DNA of 64,000 bases from Vibrio chagasii (GTDB taxonomy: Bacteria > Pseudomonadota > Gammaproteobacteria > Enterobacterales > Vibrionaceae): positions 62,001 through 126,000 of the forward strand of contig NZ_MSCI01000004.1 in the NCBI RefSeq assembly GCF_002954585.1. Direction: 5' to 3'. The translations under genes were made by a program, and so were the position numbers. This document shows positions 16,085 through 23,533 of the stretch, piece after piece. Each line of letters starts with the position of its first letter. Position 1 is the stretch's first letter. The notes below the pieces were generated by a model that was not told the origin of the DNA, did no database searches, and saw only the letters and a program-made list of their open reading frames with translations.

Positions 16085-16435
16085 CTAGTACATTTTAGGT
16101 TCAGTGTTAGGTCTGAATGGAACCACATTTTCAGGCTGAGGCTCTTCTAAGGTACAGCGCCCTTGAAGTGCGTCTTGGAACTTGCAAACCTGACAGCGCA
16201 GCTCTTGCATTAGCACGACATTGACGTGGTGAGGGTTTTTACAACGGCTGACGACTAAGTCGAGATGGCTTTGCTGAGCACGAAGCCTGCCCTGCATACT
16301 TTCAGAAGCGGAGCAGATCATCTGCTCACACATCTCGTGTTTGAATTGGTTGAATGCTTTAGGATCGTTTTGAGCAAGTTGAACCAGTTCATCAAAAGGG
16401 GGCAGTTTCTGCTCTGGTTGTGGATGTGCCATCAT
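16085..16435 (-). CDS. DUF3135 family protein
   Basis: A roughly 116-residue cytoplasmic protein matching the DUF3135 family of vibrios and relatives. It has the LPPFDELVQLAQNDPKAFNQ start block, six cysteines including CSASESMQ, LRCQVCKF and RCTLEEPQ, and no membrane segment. The AAGGAAGGA ribosome site lies immediately before two adjacent ATGs (16435 and 16432). A longer start at 16456 would overlap this site and is unlikely. The function is unknown; the CxxC may bind metal, but this is speculation. Confidence 0.75.
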   Translation of the reverse strand: MMAHPQPEQKLPPFDELVQLAQNDPKAFNQFKHEMCEQMICSASESMQGRLRAQQSHLDLVVSRCKNPHHVNVVLMQELRCQVCKFQDALQGRCTLEEPQPENVVPFRPNTEPKMY

Positions 16436-16549
16436 TCCTTCCTTAGCATTAAGCATGTTTCATATGCTTTAAGCTTAAGAAAGATTTCTGTATAAATTTT
16501 GTTCGACCTTTTGGTTTCTCAATATTGAGACAAGATCAATGGCTTAGCG

Positions 16550-17176
16550 TTAAGCGGTAGCGACAGGTACTAAGGTGTAGGTACAGCGTCGTTCGCCAGC
16601 AATAATATGCTCAGTTCGGCTGACGTGGCACTCATCTTTTAGTAGTTCGGTGAACACGTTGAGTTCAGATTGACACAAGCTTGGGCAACGAGTCGCAGCT
16701 TTACAAATAGGGCAGTGGTTTTCAATCAAGATGTAGTGATCGTCGTGTTCTTTCAGTTCTGCCATGTAACCTTCTTCTTCACGAAGTTGGGTGAGCTTTT
16801 CCAGCTTACTGATTAGATTTTCACAATCAGACAGAGCAGATTGATACTGTTTTAAGGTGTGTTGTTCACGCTCGGCAGCGACTTTAGCTAGGCCTTCTTT
16901 TCCGAATAGATTTTCTACCGCATCAATGACTTGAATCGTAAGTTCACCATGACGGTCTGAAAATTGACTATGGCCGTGCTGAGTAAGAGACCAATGACGA
17001 GTCGGACGACCGACTTTCACTTTGACGTCATGAAACGCGAGAATGCCATCATCTTCCAGGCTTTGCAGATGTTGCCTTGCACCCATTGTCGTCATACTAA
17101 ACTCTTCTGACAGCTGCTTGGCCGTTACCGCGCCTTGACGCTTAATGGTCTGTAAGATTTTGTCGCTTGTTTTCAT
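16550..17176 (-). CDS. COG2345-type winged-helix regulator with C-terminal cysteine cluster
   Basis: A 208-residue predicted transcription factor. The N-terminal winged helix (SDKILQTIKRQGAVTAKQLS then TTMGARQHLQSLEDDGIL) is followed by a VGRPTRHWSLT wing. The C-terminal domain has a cysteine-rich stretch, HCPICKAATRCPSLCQSELN, and later cysteines in DECHV and RRCTY. This spacing recalls SufR-like regulators that carry an iron-sulfur cluster, but the vibrio protein may differ. A near-perfect inverted repeat lies about 80-115 bp upstream and could be its operator. Lying between a DUF3135 gene and glpX gives no hint of the regulon. Confidence 0.72.
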   Translation of the reverse strand: MKTSDKILQTIKRQGAVTAKQLSEEFSMTTMGARQHLQSLEDDGILAFHDVKVKVGRPTRHWSLTQHGHSQFSDRHGELTIQVIDAVENLFGKEGLAKVAAEREQHTLKQYQSALSDCENLISKLEKLTQLREEEGYMAELKEHDDHYILIENHCPICKAATRCPSLCQSELNVFTELLKDECHVSRTEHIIAGERRCTYTLVPVATA

Positions 17177-17254
17177 ACTATCCCTACCTCATGAATCTTA
17201 CTATTATGAGGCAAGGTGTTTATAAAGCAAACCATTTACTATTTTGACAGTTAC

Positions 17255-17292
17255 TGACCTATCAATAGCAAGGGTGAGAATCTGACAGGTCA
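17255..17292. promoter_or_regulatory. Inverted repeat upstream of the COG2345-type regulator
   Basis: TGACCTATCA (17255-17264) and TGACAGGTCA (17283-17292) are complementary at 9 of 10 positions, 18 bp apart. They lie between glpX's 3' end and the regulator start. They could be an autoregulatory operator. The second arm ends just before the glpX terminator. Confidence 0.4.
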
Positions 17293-17300
17293 ATAAAACA

Positions 17301-17327
17301 AAAGGCTGATACTTGGTATCAGCCTTT
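17301..17327 (-). terminator. Terminator of glpX
   Basis: A 12-bp stem aaaggctgatac (17301-17312) / gtatcagccttt (17316-17327) with a 3-nt loop. The minus-strand flank is T-rich (TTTTGTTTTATT). Confidence 0.8.
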
Positions 17328-17355
17328 GACTATTCTGTTTCACTCGATATGAAGA

Positions 17356-18363
17356 TTACAGGATATGACCAACCACTTCTGGGTCTTTACGCTCTAGGTA
17401 GTGGATTGATTTGATGCGGCGAATCGTGCGGCAGCGGCCACGGATAAGCAGGGTTTCGGTGGTCGCGATATTGCCTTGACGAGAAATGCCTTCTAGCAGG
17501 TCACCCTTAGTGATGCCCGTTGCTGAGAATACAACGTTGTCGCTGCGCGCCATGTCTTCCATCTTTAACACGATACCAGCGGTTACGCCCATTTCAGCAC
17601 AACGCTCTAGCTCAAGTTCACCGTGTTTACGGTTCTCTTCTGTATCGCCTTTCACTTCGTGACGAGGCAGAAGACGACCGTGCATGTCACCGTCTAGCGC
17701 GCGAATTACTGCGGCAGAAACTACACCTTCAGGTGCGCCGCCGATGCAGTACATTACGTCGACTTCGCTGTCTGGCATACAGGTTAGGATAGATGCTGCT
17801 ACATCTCCGTCTGGTACTGCGAATACACGAACGCCCATCGCTTGCATCTCTGCAATCACTTGATCGTGACGTGGTTTAGCCAGTGTGGTTACTACCAATG
17901 TGTCGAGTGTTTTACCCAGAGCCTTAGCAATGTTTACTAGGTTTTCTTTTAACGGTAGAGCTAAGTCGATAGCGCCTTTAGCACCAGGGCCAACTACTAA
18001 TTTTTCCATGTACATATCAGGCGCTTTTAGGAAGCTACCTTTCTCGCCAGCAGCCAGTACAGCCAATGCATTTGATTGGCCCATTGCTGTCATGCGTGTC
18101 CCTTCAATTGGGTCAACTGCGATGTCGACAGCGTCGCCGCCCACACCTACGTTTTCACCGATGTATAGCATAGGCGCATCATCGATTTCGCCTTCACCAA
18201 TAACAATTTCACCGCTGATTTCGGTTTTGTTTAGTAGGCTACGCATGACTTCTACAGCAGCGCCATCTGCAGCGTTTTTATCGCCACGGCCAAGCCACTT
18301 GTAACCAGCCAGTGCTGCACCTTCTGTGACACGAGAGAATGACATTGCTAAATCGCGTTTCAT
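17356..18363 (-). CDS. glpX: Class II fructose-1,6-bisphosphatase GlpX
   Basis: A 335-residue cytoplasmic phosphatase hydrolysing fructose 1,6-bisphosphate in gluconeogenesis. The metal-binding motif of the lithium-sensitive phosphatase fold is present as VDIAVDPIEGTRMTA, along with the N-terminal IGEGEIDDAPML and GGAPEGVVSAA. In E. coli the gene ends the glpFKX operon next to zapB; here it stands alone, divergent from zapB, without glpF or glpK. A LacI-family type operator 62 bp upstream could place it under Cra or PurR. Confidence 0.96.
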   Translation of the reverse strand: MKRDLAMSFSRVTEGAALAGYKWLGRGDKNAADGAAVEVMRSLLNKTEISGEIVIGEGEIDDAPMLYIGENVGVGGDAVDIAVDPIEGTRMTAMGQSNALAVLAAGEKGSFLKAPDMYMEKLVVGPGAKGAIDLALPLKENLVNIAKALGKTLDTLVVTTLAKPRHDQVIAEMQAMGVRVFAVPDGDVAASILTCMPDSEVDVMYCIGGAPEGVVSAAVIRALDGDMHGRLLPRHEVKGDTEENRKHGELELERCAEMGVTAGIVLKMEDMARSDNVVFSATGITKGDLLEGISRQGNIATTETLLIRGRCRTIRRIKSIHYLERKDPEVVGHIL

Positions 18364-18687
18364 GCGGACTCCAAAATTTTCAAAGGGGGAATAGAAATTT
18401 CGCGGCGGATTTTACCATATCCAAAAGGAAACGTTTGCCTTTTTGCTTTTTGCAGATTGCTTTTGATCAATGAGCAGTGAAAAACCACTAATATTCATCA
18501 AAATAATTGGTTTGCGAGTGTGACTGTAAGAATTAACGTCAATATTCGGTAAAAAGCGCTGTTTTTTTCATCGAATGGCGCAAAATATCGAATATATTGA
18601 GTGTTTATCCTTGCTCTGCTGAGTAGAATGGGGAAATAAGTGGAGTGAACCTTCACCATCAAATGGATAACTTAAAGGTAGGCCAGA
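18364..18687. other. Divergent promoter region glpX / zapB
   Basis: A 324-bp gap without a gene. Apart from the palindrome at 18425-18440 I see no definite site. Confidence 0.5.
18425..18440. promoter_or_regulatory. LacI-family operator (Cra- or PurR-like) upstream of glpX
   Basis: AAGGAAACGTTTGCCT fits the PurR consensus at 11 of 12 conserved positions. It contains GAAACGTTT, the core of the Cra (FruR) site. Since glpX is gluconeogenic, Cra is the more natural candidate. The position is 62-77 bp upstream of the glpX start. Confidence 0.55.
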
Positions 18688-18930
18688 ATGTCTTTTGAAG
18701 TACTAGAGCAACTAGAAGCAAAAATTCAAACAGCAGTAGATACGATTGCACTTCTTCAAATGGAAGTGGAAGAGCTTAAAGAAGAGAAACAAGCACTAGC
18801 AACAGAAGCTGGTGAGCTGAAAGCAAGCCGTCAAGAGCTAGAGCAAAAAACTCAGCAGATGCAAGAAGAGCACTCTGCATGGCAAGATCGCATCCGTAAC
18901 CTTCTTGGTAAAATGGATGAAGTAGAGTAA
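18688..18930 (+). CDS. zapB: Cell-division coiled-coil protein ZapB
   Basis: An 80-residue protein that is coiled coil over almost all its length (heptads from MSFEVLEQLEAKIQTAVDTI to near the C-terminus). ZapB forms a layer inside the Z-ring through ZapA and links it to the chromosome terminus via MatP. The length and N-terminal sequence match E. coli ZapB (81). It is next to rraA and glpX, as in E. coli. Confidence 0.95.
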   Translation: MSFEVLEQLEAKIQTAVDTIALLQMEVEELKEEKQALATEAGELKASRQELEQKTQQMQEEHSAWQDRIRNLLGKMDEVE

Positions 18931-18947
18931 TTCACTCTTCAGATTTA

Positions 18948-18979
18948 AAAAAACGCCCGCTACTCAGTAGCGGGCGTTT
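18948..18979. terminator. Bidirectional terminator between zapB and rraA
   Basis: A 12-bp GC-rich stem aaacgcccgcta (18951-18962) / tagcgggcgttt (18968-18979) with a 5-nt loop. The minus-strand reading is followed by seven T, so it is strongest for rraA. It can also end zapB transcripts. Confidence 0.87.
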
Positions 18980-19025
18980 CTGTATGTGTTCTTGGTTATT
19001 GTGAGTGACTTATGAAGAGCACGAA

Positions 19026-19544
19026 TTACTCGACATCTTCTTCATCAGCATCGAGATCAAGTTCAACGTCTAAAGGTTCGGCTGAAAGAATAATGCCCGT
19101 ATTGTCAGCGTAGAGGTAATCTTCCGGTAAGAAGGTTACGCTGCCAAAGTTAACGGGTACATCTAGCTCACCAACACCGTCTTGGCTAGCTCCAACGGGA
19201 ATGGAAGCCAGAGCTTGAATACCTAGGTTCATGTCTTCCAGCTCATCGACTTCGCGAACGCAGCCATACACCACAATACCTTCCCACTCATTGTCTTCGG
19301 CAAGTAGGGCCATCTCGGCATCAATCAATGCTTTACGCAGTGAGCCGCCACCATCGATTAACAACACACGCCCTAGACCGTCTTGCTCTAGTACCGAGCG
19401 AATCAAAGCGTTGTCTTCAAAGCACTTTAATGTCGTGATCTGTCCTGCGAAAGAGGCACGTCCACCAAAGTTGCTGAACATTGGCTCCACGACATCAACT
19501 TGATCCAAATATATGTCGCACAGTGCTGAAGTGTTGTATTCCAT
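19026..19544 (-). CDS. rraA: Regulator of ribonuclease activity A
   Basis: A 172-residue RraA protein, a trimeric inhibitor that binds RNase E and restrains mRNA decay. The conserved blocks are MEYNTSALCDIYLDQVDVVEPMF, FGGRASFAGQITTLKCFEDN, the ring-forming LLIDGGGSLRKALI and VYGCVREVDELEDMNLGIQAL. The acidic tail (LDVELDLDADEEDVE) is longer than in E. coli (161 aa). It lies downstream of menA, 73 bp away. Confidence 0.95.
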   Translation of the reverse strand: MEYNTSALCDIYLDQVDVVEPMFSNFGGRASFAGQITTLKCFEDNALIRSVLEQDGLGRVLLIDGGGSLRKALIDAEMALLAEDNEWEGIVVYGCVREVDELEDMNLGIQALASIPVGASQDGVGELDVPVNFGSVTFLPEDYLYADNTGIILSAEPLDVELDLDADEEDVE

Positions 19545-19617
19545 TAGTATACCTTTTGAACAATGAGCTTACTTTGAGTATATCGGTGCTTGATCCCTTT
19601 GCAATGATTAGTCTCAA

Positions 19618-20535
19618 TTAACTCAATAGAGTTTGAGCTACGACAACCCCTGCAAACAATAGGTTAGTGACCAGCGAGCATTTCACGATAACAGGCATCA
19701 TAGGTGCAATTTGAGCGGGCTTTTCTGTTTCCCAAACCGCTTTACCATGTTTGTAGACAATAATAATACTGAGTAAAAACGGTAGGCTGATCCAAACGGG
19801 TTTTTCTTGAATCAGTAGGTAAATCGCAAAAGAGACAAGTGCACAGCCGAGCAGAGCAAAATGGTATTGCTTAGCTTTACGTTGCCCCAAGCGAACCGCC
19901 ATGGTGCGTTTACCACATTCACTGTCGTTTTCGATATCACGCATATTGTTGATATTGAGCACAGCAACTGCCATTAATCCACAACCTAATGCAGGAAGGA
20001 ACAGGCTTGGTTCAACATGACCAGTATGCAGGAAGTAAGTACCTGAAACGCCTAATAAACCAAAGAAGATAAATACCGATAAGTCACCAAGACCGATATA
20101 ACCATAAGGCTTATTACCCACGGTGTAAGCGATAGCGGCAACAATAGCTAATACACCTAACGCGATGAAAGATAGAATGCTCTCAATTGATGTTAAGGCA
20201 TGGAAAATCAAAATCAGTCCAGCAATCATGGTAAATACGATGTTGAGGATGATTGCTTGCTTCATGGTTTGAGCCGTCACCGCACCGGATTGTATTGCGC
20301 GCATTGGACCTAAGCGGTTTTCGTTGTCTGTACCTTTTACTGCATCACCGTAGTCATTCGCCAGGTTCGACAAAATCTGTAATAGGGTGGCGGTTAAAAA
20401 GGCCAACAGAGCGATCGATAAAGAGAACTGACCGTTGGCGAACGCTAAACTACTTCCTGTAAGAATAGAGACGAGTGCGAGAGGCAGAGTTTTTGGTCGT
20501 GCGGCATCAAGCCAAATCATTAGAGATTGTTTCAT
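19618..20535 (-). CDS. menA: 1,4-dihydroxy-2-naphthoate prenyltransferase
   Basis: A 305-residue integral membrane UbiA-family enzyme that prenylates DHNA to make demethylmenaquinone. Both Asp-rich motifs are present: NLANDYGDAVKGTDNENRLG and NINNMRDIENDSECGKRT. Between them are the YTVGNKPYGYIGLGDLSVFI signature and eight to nine membrane segments. I start at ATG 20535 (MKQSLMIWLDAARPKTLPLA), where homology begins. A GTG at 20562 is possible, and neither has a strong ribosome site. Menaquinone supports the anaerobic fumarate metabolism suggested by aspA/dcuA. Confidence 0.92.
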   Translation of the reverse strand: MKQSLMIWLDAARPKTLPLALVSILTGSSLAFANGQFSLSIALLAFLTATLLQILSNLANDYGDAVKGTDNENRLGPMRAIQSGAVTAQTMKQAIILNIVFTMIAGLILIFHALTSIESILSFIALGVLAIVAAIAYTVGNKPYGYIGLGDLSVFIFFGLLGVSGTYFLHTGHVEPSLFLPALGCGLMAVAVLNINNMRDIENDSECGKRTMAVRLGQRKAKQYHFALLGCALVSFAIYLLIQEKPVWISLPFLLSIIIVYKHGKAVWETEKPAQIAPMMPVIVKCSLVTNLLFAGVVVAQTLLS

Positions 20536-20639
20536 CGTAAGTCTATTTCGTTGTAAGGACACCTTGATTAGCAGGGCGCCTATATTGTAAGTATTGGTTT
20601 TATGCGGTGATTTGAGTATACGCCCATTTTTCAGGTAAT

Positions 20640-20662
20640 AAAAAGCCCACTCGAAAGTGGGC
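20640..20662 (-). terminator. Terminator after hslVU
   Basis: Stem gcccact (20645-20651) / agtgggc (20656-20662), loop cgaa, followed by a T-run on the minus strand. Confidence 0.8.
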
Positions 20663-20724
20663 CTTGAATTCGCTTATTAGCTGCTATTTCTTTGAGATAG
20701 AGCAATAAGTTGGAGTTTCGTGTG

Positions 20725-22065
20725 CTACAGGATGAAGCGGCTTAGGTCTTCGTCTTCAACGAATTCACCAAGCTTAGAGTTCACGTAAGCTTCATCGATC
20801 ACTAGTGTGCTACCAGCTTTGTCTGTTGCATCGAATGAAATCTCATCCATCAAACGCTCCATCACAGTGTGTAGACGACGTGCACCGATGTTCTCAGTGG
20901 TTTCGTTTACGCGCCATGCTGCATCAGCGATCTGGTTGATGCCGTCTTCAGTAAACTCAATGTTCACATCTTCCGTCTTCATTAGGGCAATATATTGCTC
21001 TGTCAGAGACGCTTTTGGCTCAGTTAGAATGCGTTTGAAGTCATTCGCTGAAAGCGCTTCAAGCTCAACACGAATTGGTAGACGACCTTGCAGTTCAGGG
21101 ATCAGGTCTGATGGCTTAGCCACTTGGAATGCACCTGATGTGATGAATAGGATGTGGTCCGTTTTCACCATGCCGTGCTTAGTTGATACTGTGCTGCCCT
21201 CGATAAGAGGCAGTAGATCACGTTGAACACCTTCACGAGATACGTCTGGGCCTGAGCTGTCGCCACGCTTACAGATTTTGTCGATCTCATCGATGAATAC
21301 GATACCGTTGTTTTCAGCGTTGAAGATCGCGTTTTCTTTCAGCTCTTCCTGGTTCACAAGCTTAGCGGCTTCTTCTTCCGTTAGGGCTTTGAATGCGTCT
21401 TTGATTTTCATTTTACGCTTTTTCTTGGTGTCGCCAGCTAGGTTTTGGAACATGCCCTGTAGCTGGTTCGTCATCTCTTCCATACCTGGAGGTGACATGA
21501 TTTCAACGCCCATTTGTGGTGCTGCTACATCGACTTCGATCTCTTTGTCGTCTAGCTTACCTTCACGCAGCTTCTTGCGGAAAATTTGGCGAGTGTTTGA
21601 AGAAGTAGAATCTTCGCTTGATTGCTCGTTCTGGCCCCAAGCATCGCGTGCAGGTGGTAGTAGGGCATCAAGGATGCGCTCTTCAGCTTGTTCTTCAGCG
21701 CGATATTTTACTTTTTCCATCGCTTGTTGGTGCGTCATCTTGATCGCAACATCCGTTAGGTCGCGGATGATTGTCTCAACTTCTTTACCAACGTAGCCAA
21801 CTTCAGTGAACTTGGTTGCTTCTACTTTGATGAACGGTGCGTTTGCTAGCTTCGCTAGGCGGCGAGCAATCTCAGTTTTACCAACACCTGTTGGGCCGAT
21901 CATCAGGATGTTCTTTGGTGATACTTCAAAACGTAAGCTCTCTTCAAGCTGCATACGACGCCAGCGGTTACGCAGTGCGATAGCCACTGAACGCTTAGCG
22001 TTGTCTTGGCCGATAATGTGGCGATTGAGTTCGTGAACAATTTCGCGAGGAGTCATCTCAGACAT
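20725..22065 (-). CDS. hslU: ATP-dependent protease ATPase subunit HslU
   Basis: A 446-residue AAA+ unfoldase that forms hexamers capping the HslV peptidase (ClpYQ). Walker A GPTGVGKT is at residues 57-64, Walker B is GIVFIDEIDKI, and the pore motif TEVGYVGKEVE threads substrate. The intermediate domain, about residues 110-245, is Gln/Glu-rich. The C-terminal DEDLSRFIL is the tail that inserts into HslV. It is second in the hslVU operon, 56 bp after hslV. Confidence 0.98.
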   Translation of the reverse strand: MSEMTPREIVHELNRHIIGQDNAKRSVAIALRNRWRRMQLEESLRFEVSPKNILMIGPTGVGKTEIARRLAKLANAPFIKVEATKFTEVGYVGKEVETIIRDLTDVAIKMTHQQAMEKVKYRAEEQAEERILDALLPPARDAWGQNEQSSEDSTSSNTRQIFRKKLREGKLDDKEIEVDVAAPQMGVEIMSPPGMEEMTNQLQGMFQNLAGDTKKKRKMKIKDAFKALTEEEAAKLVNQEELKENAIFNAENNGIVFIDEIDKICKRGDSSGPDVSREGVQRDLLPLIEGSTVSTKHGMVKTDHILFITSGAFQVAKPSDLIPELQGRLPIRVELEALSANDFKRILTEPKASLTEQYIALMKTEDVNIEFTEDGINQIADAAWRVNETTENIGARRLHTVMERLMDEISFDATDKAGSTLVIDEAYVNSKLGEFVEDEDLSRFIL

Positions 22066-22121
22066 GGTTTTTCCTTAATTCTTTAATCACTGTTGATGCA
22101 AGTTATGGGTAGAAGCGTTTG

Positions 22122-22670
22122 TTACTCTGGCTTTGGCAGTTCAACAGTGCTTTCTAGCTCTTCAACAGTGTGGTGATGGTTGGTGAACACACAGATATCG
22201 CCAGCAATATTCAGCGACTTTTCTGCGATTTCACGTGCATCTAAATCAGTATTTTCTAATAGTGCCGTAGCCGCTGCTTGAGCGAAGTTACCGCCTGAAC
22301 CGATAGCGATTAGGTCGTTCTCTGGTTGAACAACATCACCGTTACCTGTGATGATCAGTGAAGCGGTTTCGTCAGCTACCGCTAGTAGTGCTTCTAATTT
22401 ACGTAGAGCACGGTCACTACGCCAATCCTTCGCTAGCTCAACGGCAGCTTTGGTCAGGTGGCCTTGGTGCATTTGCAGCTTACTTTCAAATTTTTCGAAT
22501 AGCGTGAAAGCATCAGCGGTACCGCCAGCAAAACCAGCCAGTACTTTGTCATTGTATAGGCGACGCACTTTACGGGCATTGCCCTTCATTACAGTGTTGC
22601 CTAGAGATACTTGTCCATCACCCGCGATGACGACTTTATTATTACGACGTACAGATACAATGGTAGTCAC
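22122..22670 (-). CDS. hslV: ATP-dependent protease peptidase subunit HslV
   Basis: A 182-residue proteasome-beta-like threonine peptidase. Removal of Met exposes Thr (MTTIVSVRRNNKVVIAGDGQ), the nucleophile. GNARKVRRLYNDKVLAGFAGGTADAFTLFE and the DLIAIGSGGNFAQAAA block are typical. It is cytoplasmic and active with HslU in heat-shock proteolysis, including SulA in E. coli. A sigma32-like promoter lies 42-71 bp upstream. Confidence 0.98.
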   Translation of the reverse strand: MTTIVSVRRNNKVVIAGDGQVSLGNTVMKGNARKVRRLYNDKVLAGFAGGTADAFTLFEKFESKLQMHQGHLTKAAVELAKDWRSDRALRKLEALLAVADETASLIITGNGDVVQPENDLIAIGSGGNFAQAAATALLENTDLDAREIAEKSLNIAGDICVFTNHHHTVEELESTVELPKPE

Positions 22671-22711
22671 GAGTAGGGCCTCTTAATGTTTTTATCTTTG
22701 GGTATAAAAAG

Positions 22712-22741
22712 TATATGAGGATGGTGCTCGGATAATTCAAG
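22712..22741 (-). promoter_or_regulatory. Sigma32 (heat-shock) promoter of hslVU
   Basis: On the minus strand CCTTGAA (CTTGAA at 22741-22736) and CCTCATATA (22720-22712) match the RpoH -35 CTTGAA and -10 CCCCATTTA, with a 15-bp spacer. The position is 42-71 bp before the hslV start. The -35 hexamer is exact and 7 of 9 bases of the -10 match. Confidence 0.75.
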
Positions 22742-22811
22742 GAATCACAAGTGATGTCGCGCAACTTATCGGTGTAAGTTTAAGAGAAGATAGAAAAAGC
22801 GATGAATAAAA

Positions 22812-22837
22812 GAAAGCCTCCACAAAGGAAGGCTTTC
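22812..22837 (-). terminator. Terminator after ftsN
   Basis: gaaagcct (22812-22819) pairs with aggctttc (22830-22837), extended by an imperfect ggaa/cc segment, and TTTTATT follows on the minus strand. It separates ftsN from the hslV promoter. Confidence 0.75.
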
Positions 22838-22871
22838 GTTATTTGTCTTTTTTCCGACTGCTTTACTGGAA

Positions 22872-23411
22872 TTACTCGGTATCTTTCCAGATAGCGCAAG
22901 GCTCGATTTTAGCACGCTGCAGCTTGTGGCGGTCTCGCTCTGCATCACGCTTAAGTTTGTATGGTCCTAGTACTACGCGGTACCAGCTGCTGCCATCTTT
23001 CTTACGGATTTCACTCGAGATACCTTGGAAGGCGATATCCAACTTACGTGCTTCTGCCTGAGCTGAAGTTTTGTAGGCGCCACATTGCATGATGTAAGGG
23101 ATCTTCGAGACCTCTTGCTCTTTGGCTTTCACTTCAATTTCGCGACTTGGCAGCGTTTCAACGTAGTCCCACTTCTCTTCTGGAGGTGGCGGAATTACTT
23201 TAGCTGGTTTTGGCTTAGGCTTTGGTTTGCTCACTACTGGAGCCGGTGCTGGTGGCTCTGGGTCATTACTCAATAGGTAAAGTCCGTAACCAAACCCGCC
23301 AACAAGGAGGATCGCCAAAAGACCACTACGCCATGGTTTACGGCGAGGGGCTTGTTTTTTGGTCGGTTTTTTCGTGCCACGACCACGCTTCACATAATCT
23401 CTATTAGCCAC
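22872..23411 (-). CDS. ftsN: Cell-division protein FtsN
   Basis: A 179-residue bitopic inner-membrane protein. A basic cytoplasmic start (MANRDYVKRGRGTKKPTKKQ) precedes one membrane segment at residues 30-47 and a Pro/Lys-rich periplasmic linker (PKPKPKPAKVIPPPPEE). The C-terminal SPOR domain, about residues 100-179, binds denuded peptidoglycan at the septum. SPOR features are YIMQCGAYKTSAQAEARK and WYRVVLGPYKLKRDAERDRHKL. It activates septal synthesis. It is shorter than E. coli FtsN (319), mainly in the linker. Two cysteines (in IMQCGAY and EPCAIW) could form the disulfide known in SPOR domains. Confidence 0.93.
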   Translation of the reverse strand: MANRDYVKRGRGTKKPTKKQAPRRKPWRSGLLAILLVGGFGYGLYLLSNDPEPPAPAPVVSKPKPKPKPAKVIPPPPEEKWDYVETLPSREIEVKAKEQEVSKIPYIMQCGAYKTSAQAEARKLDIAFQGISSEIRKKDGSSWYRVVLGPYKLKRDAERDRHKLQRAKIEPCAIWKDTE

Positions 23412-23533
23412 AAGACAATTCAGTAGTTGGTAAATCTGCTCTCATGGTAATCCAGATTGCGTGAGGATAATAGTGTAGAAATGGAAGCGGCACATCAAAA
23501 TGTGCCGCAGATTTATATGGGTATTTCGAAGAC

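Noticed and set aside
23487..23508. GCGGCACA/TGTGCCGC hairpin between cytR and ftsN
   Set aside because: The stem is good but no T-run follows on the transcribed strand; it may be an attenuating hairpin at most.
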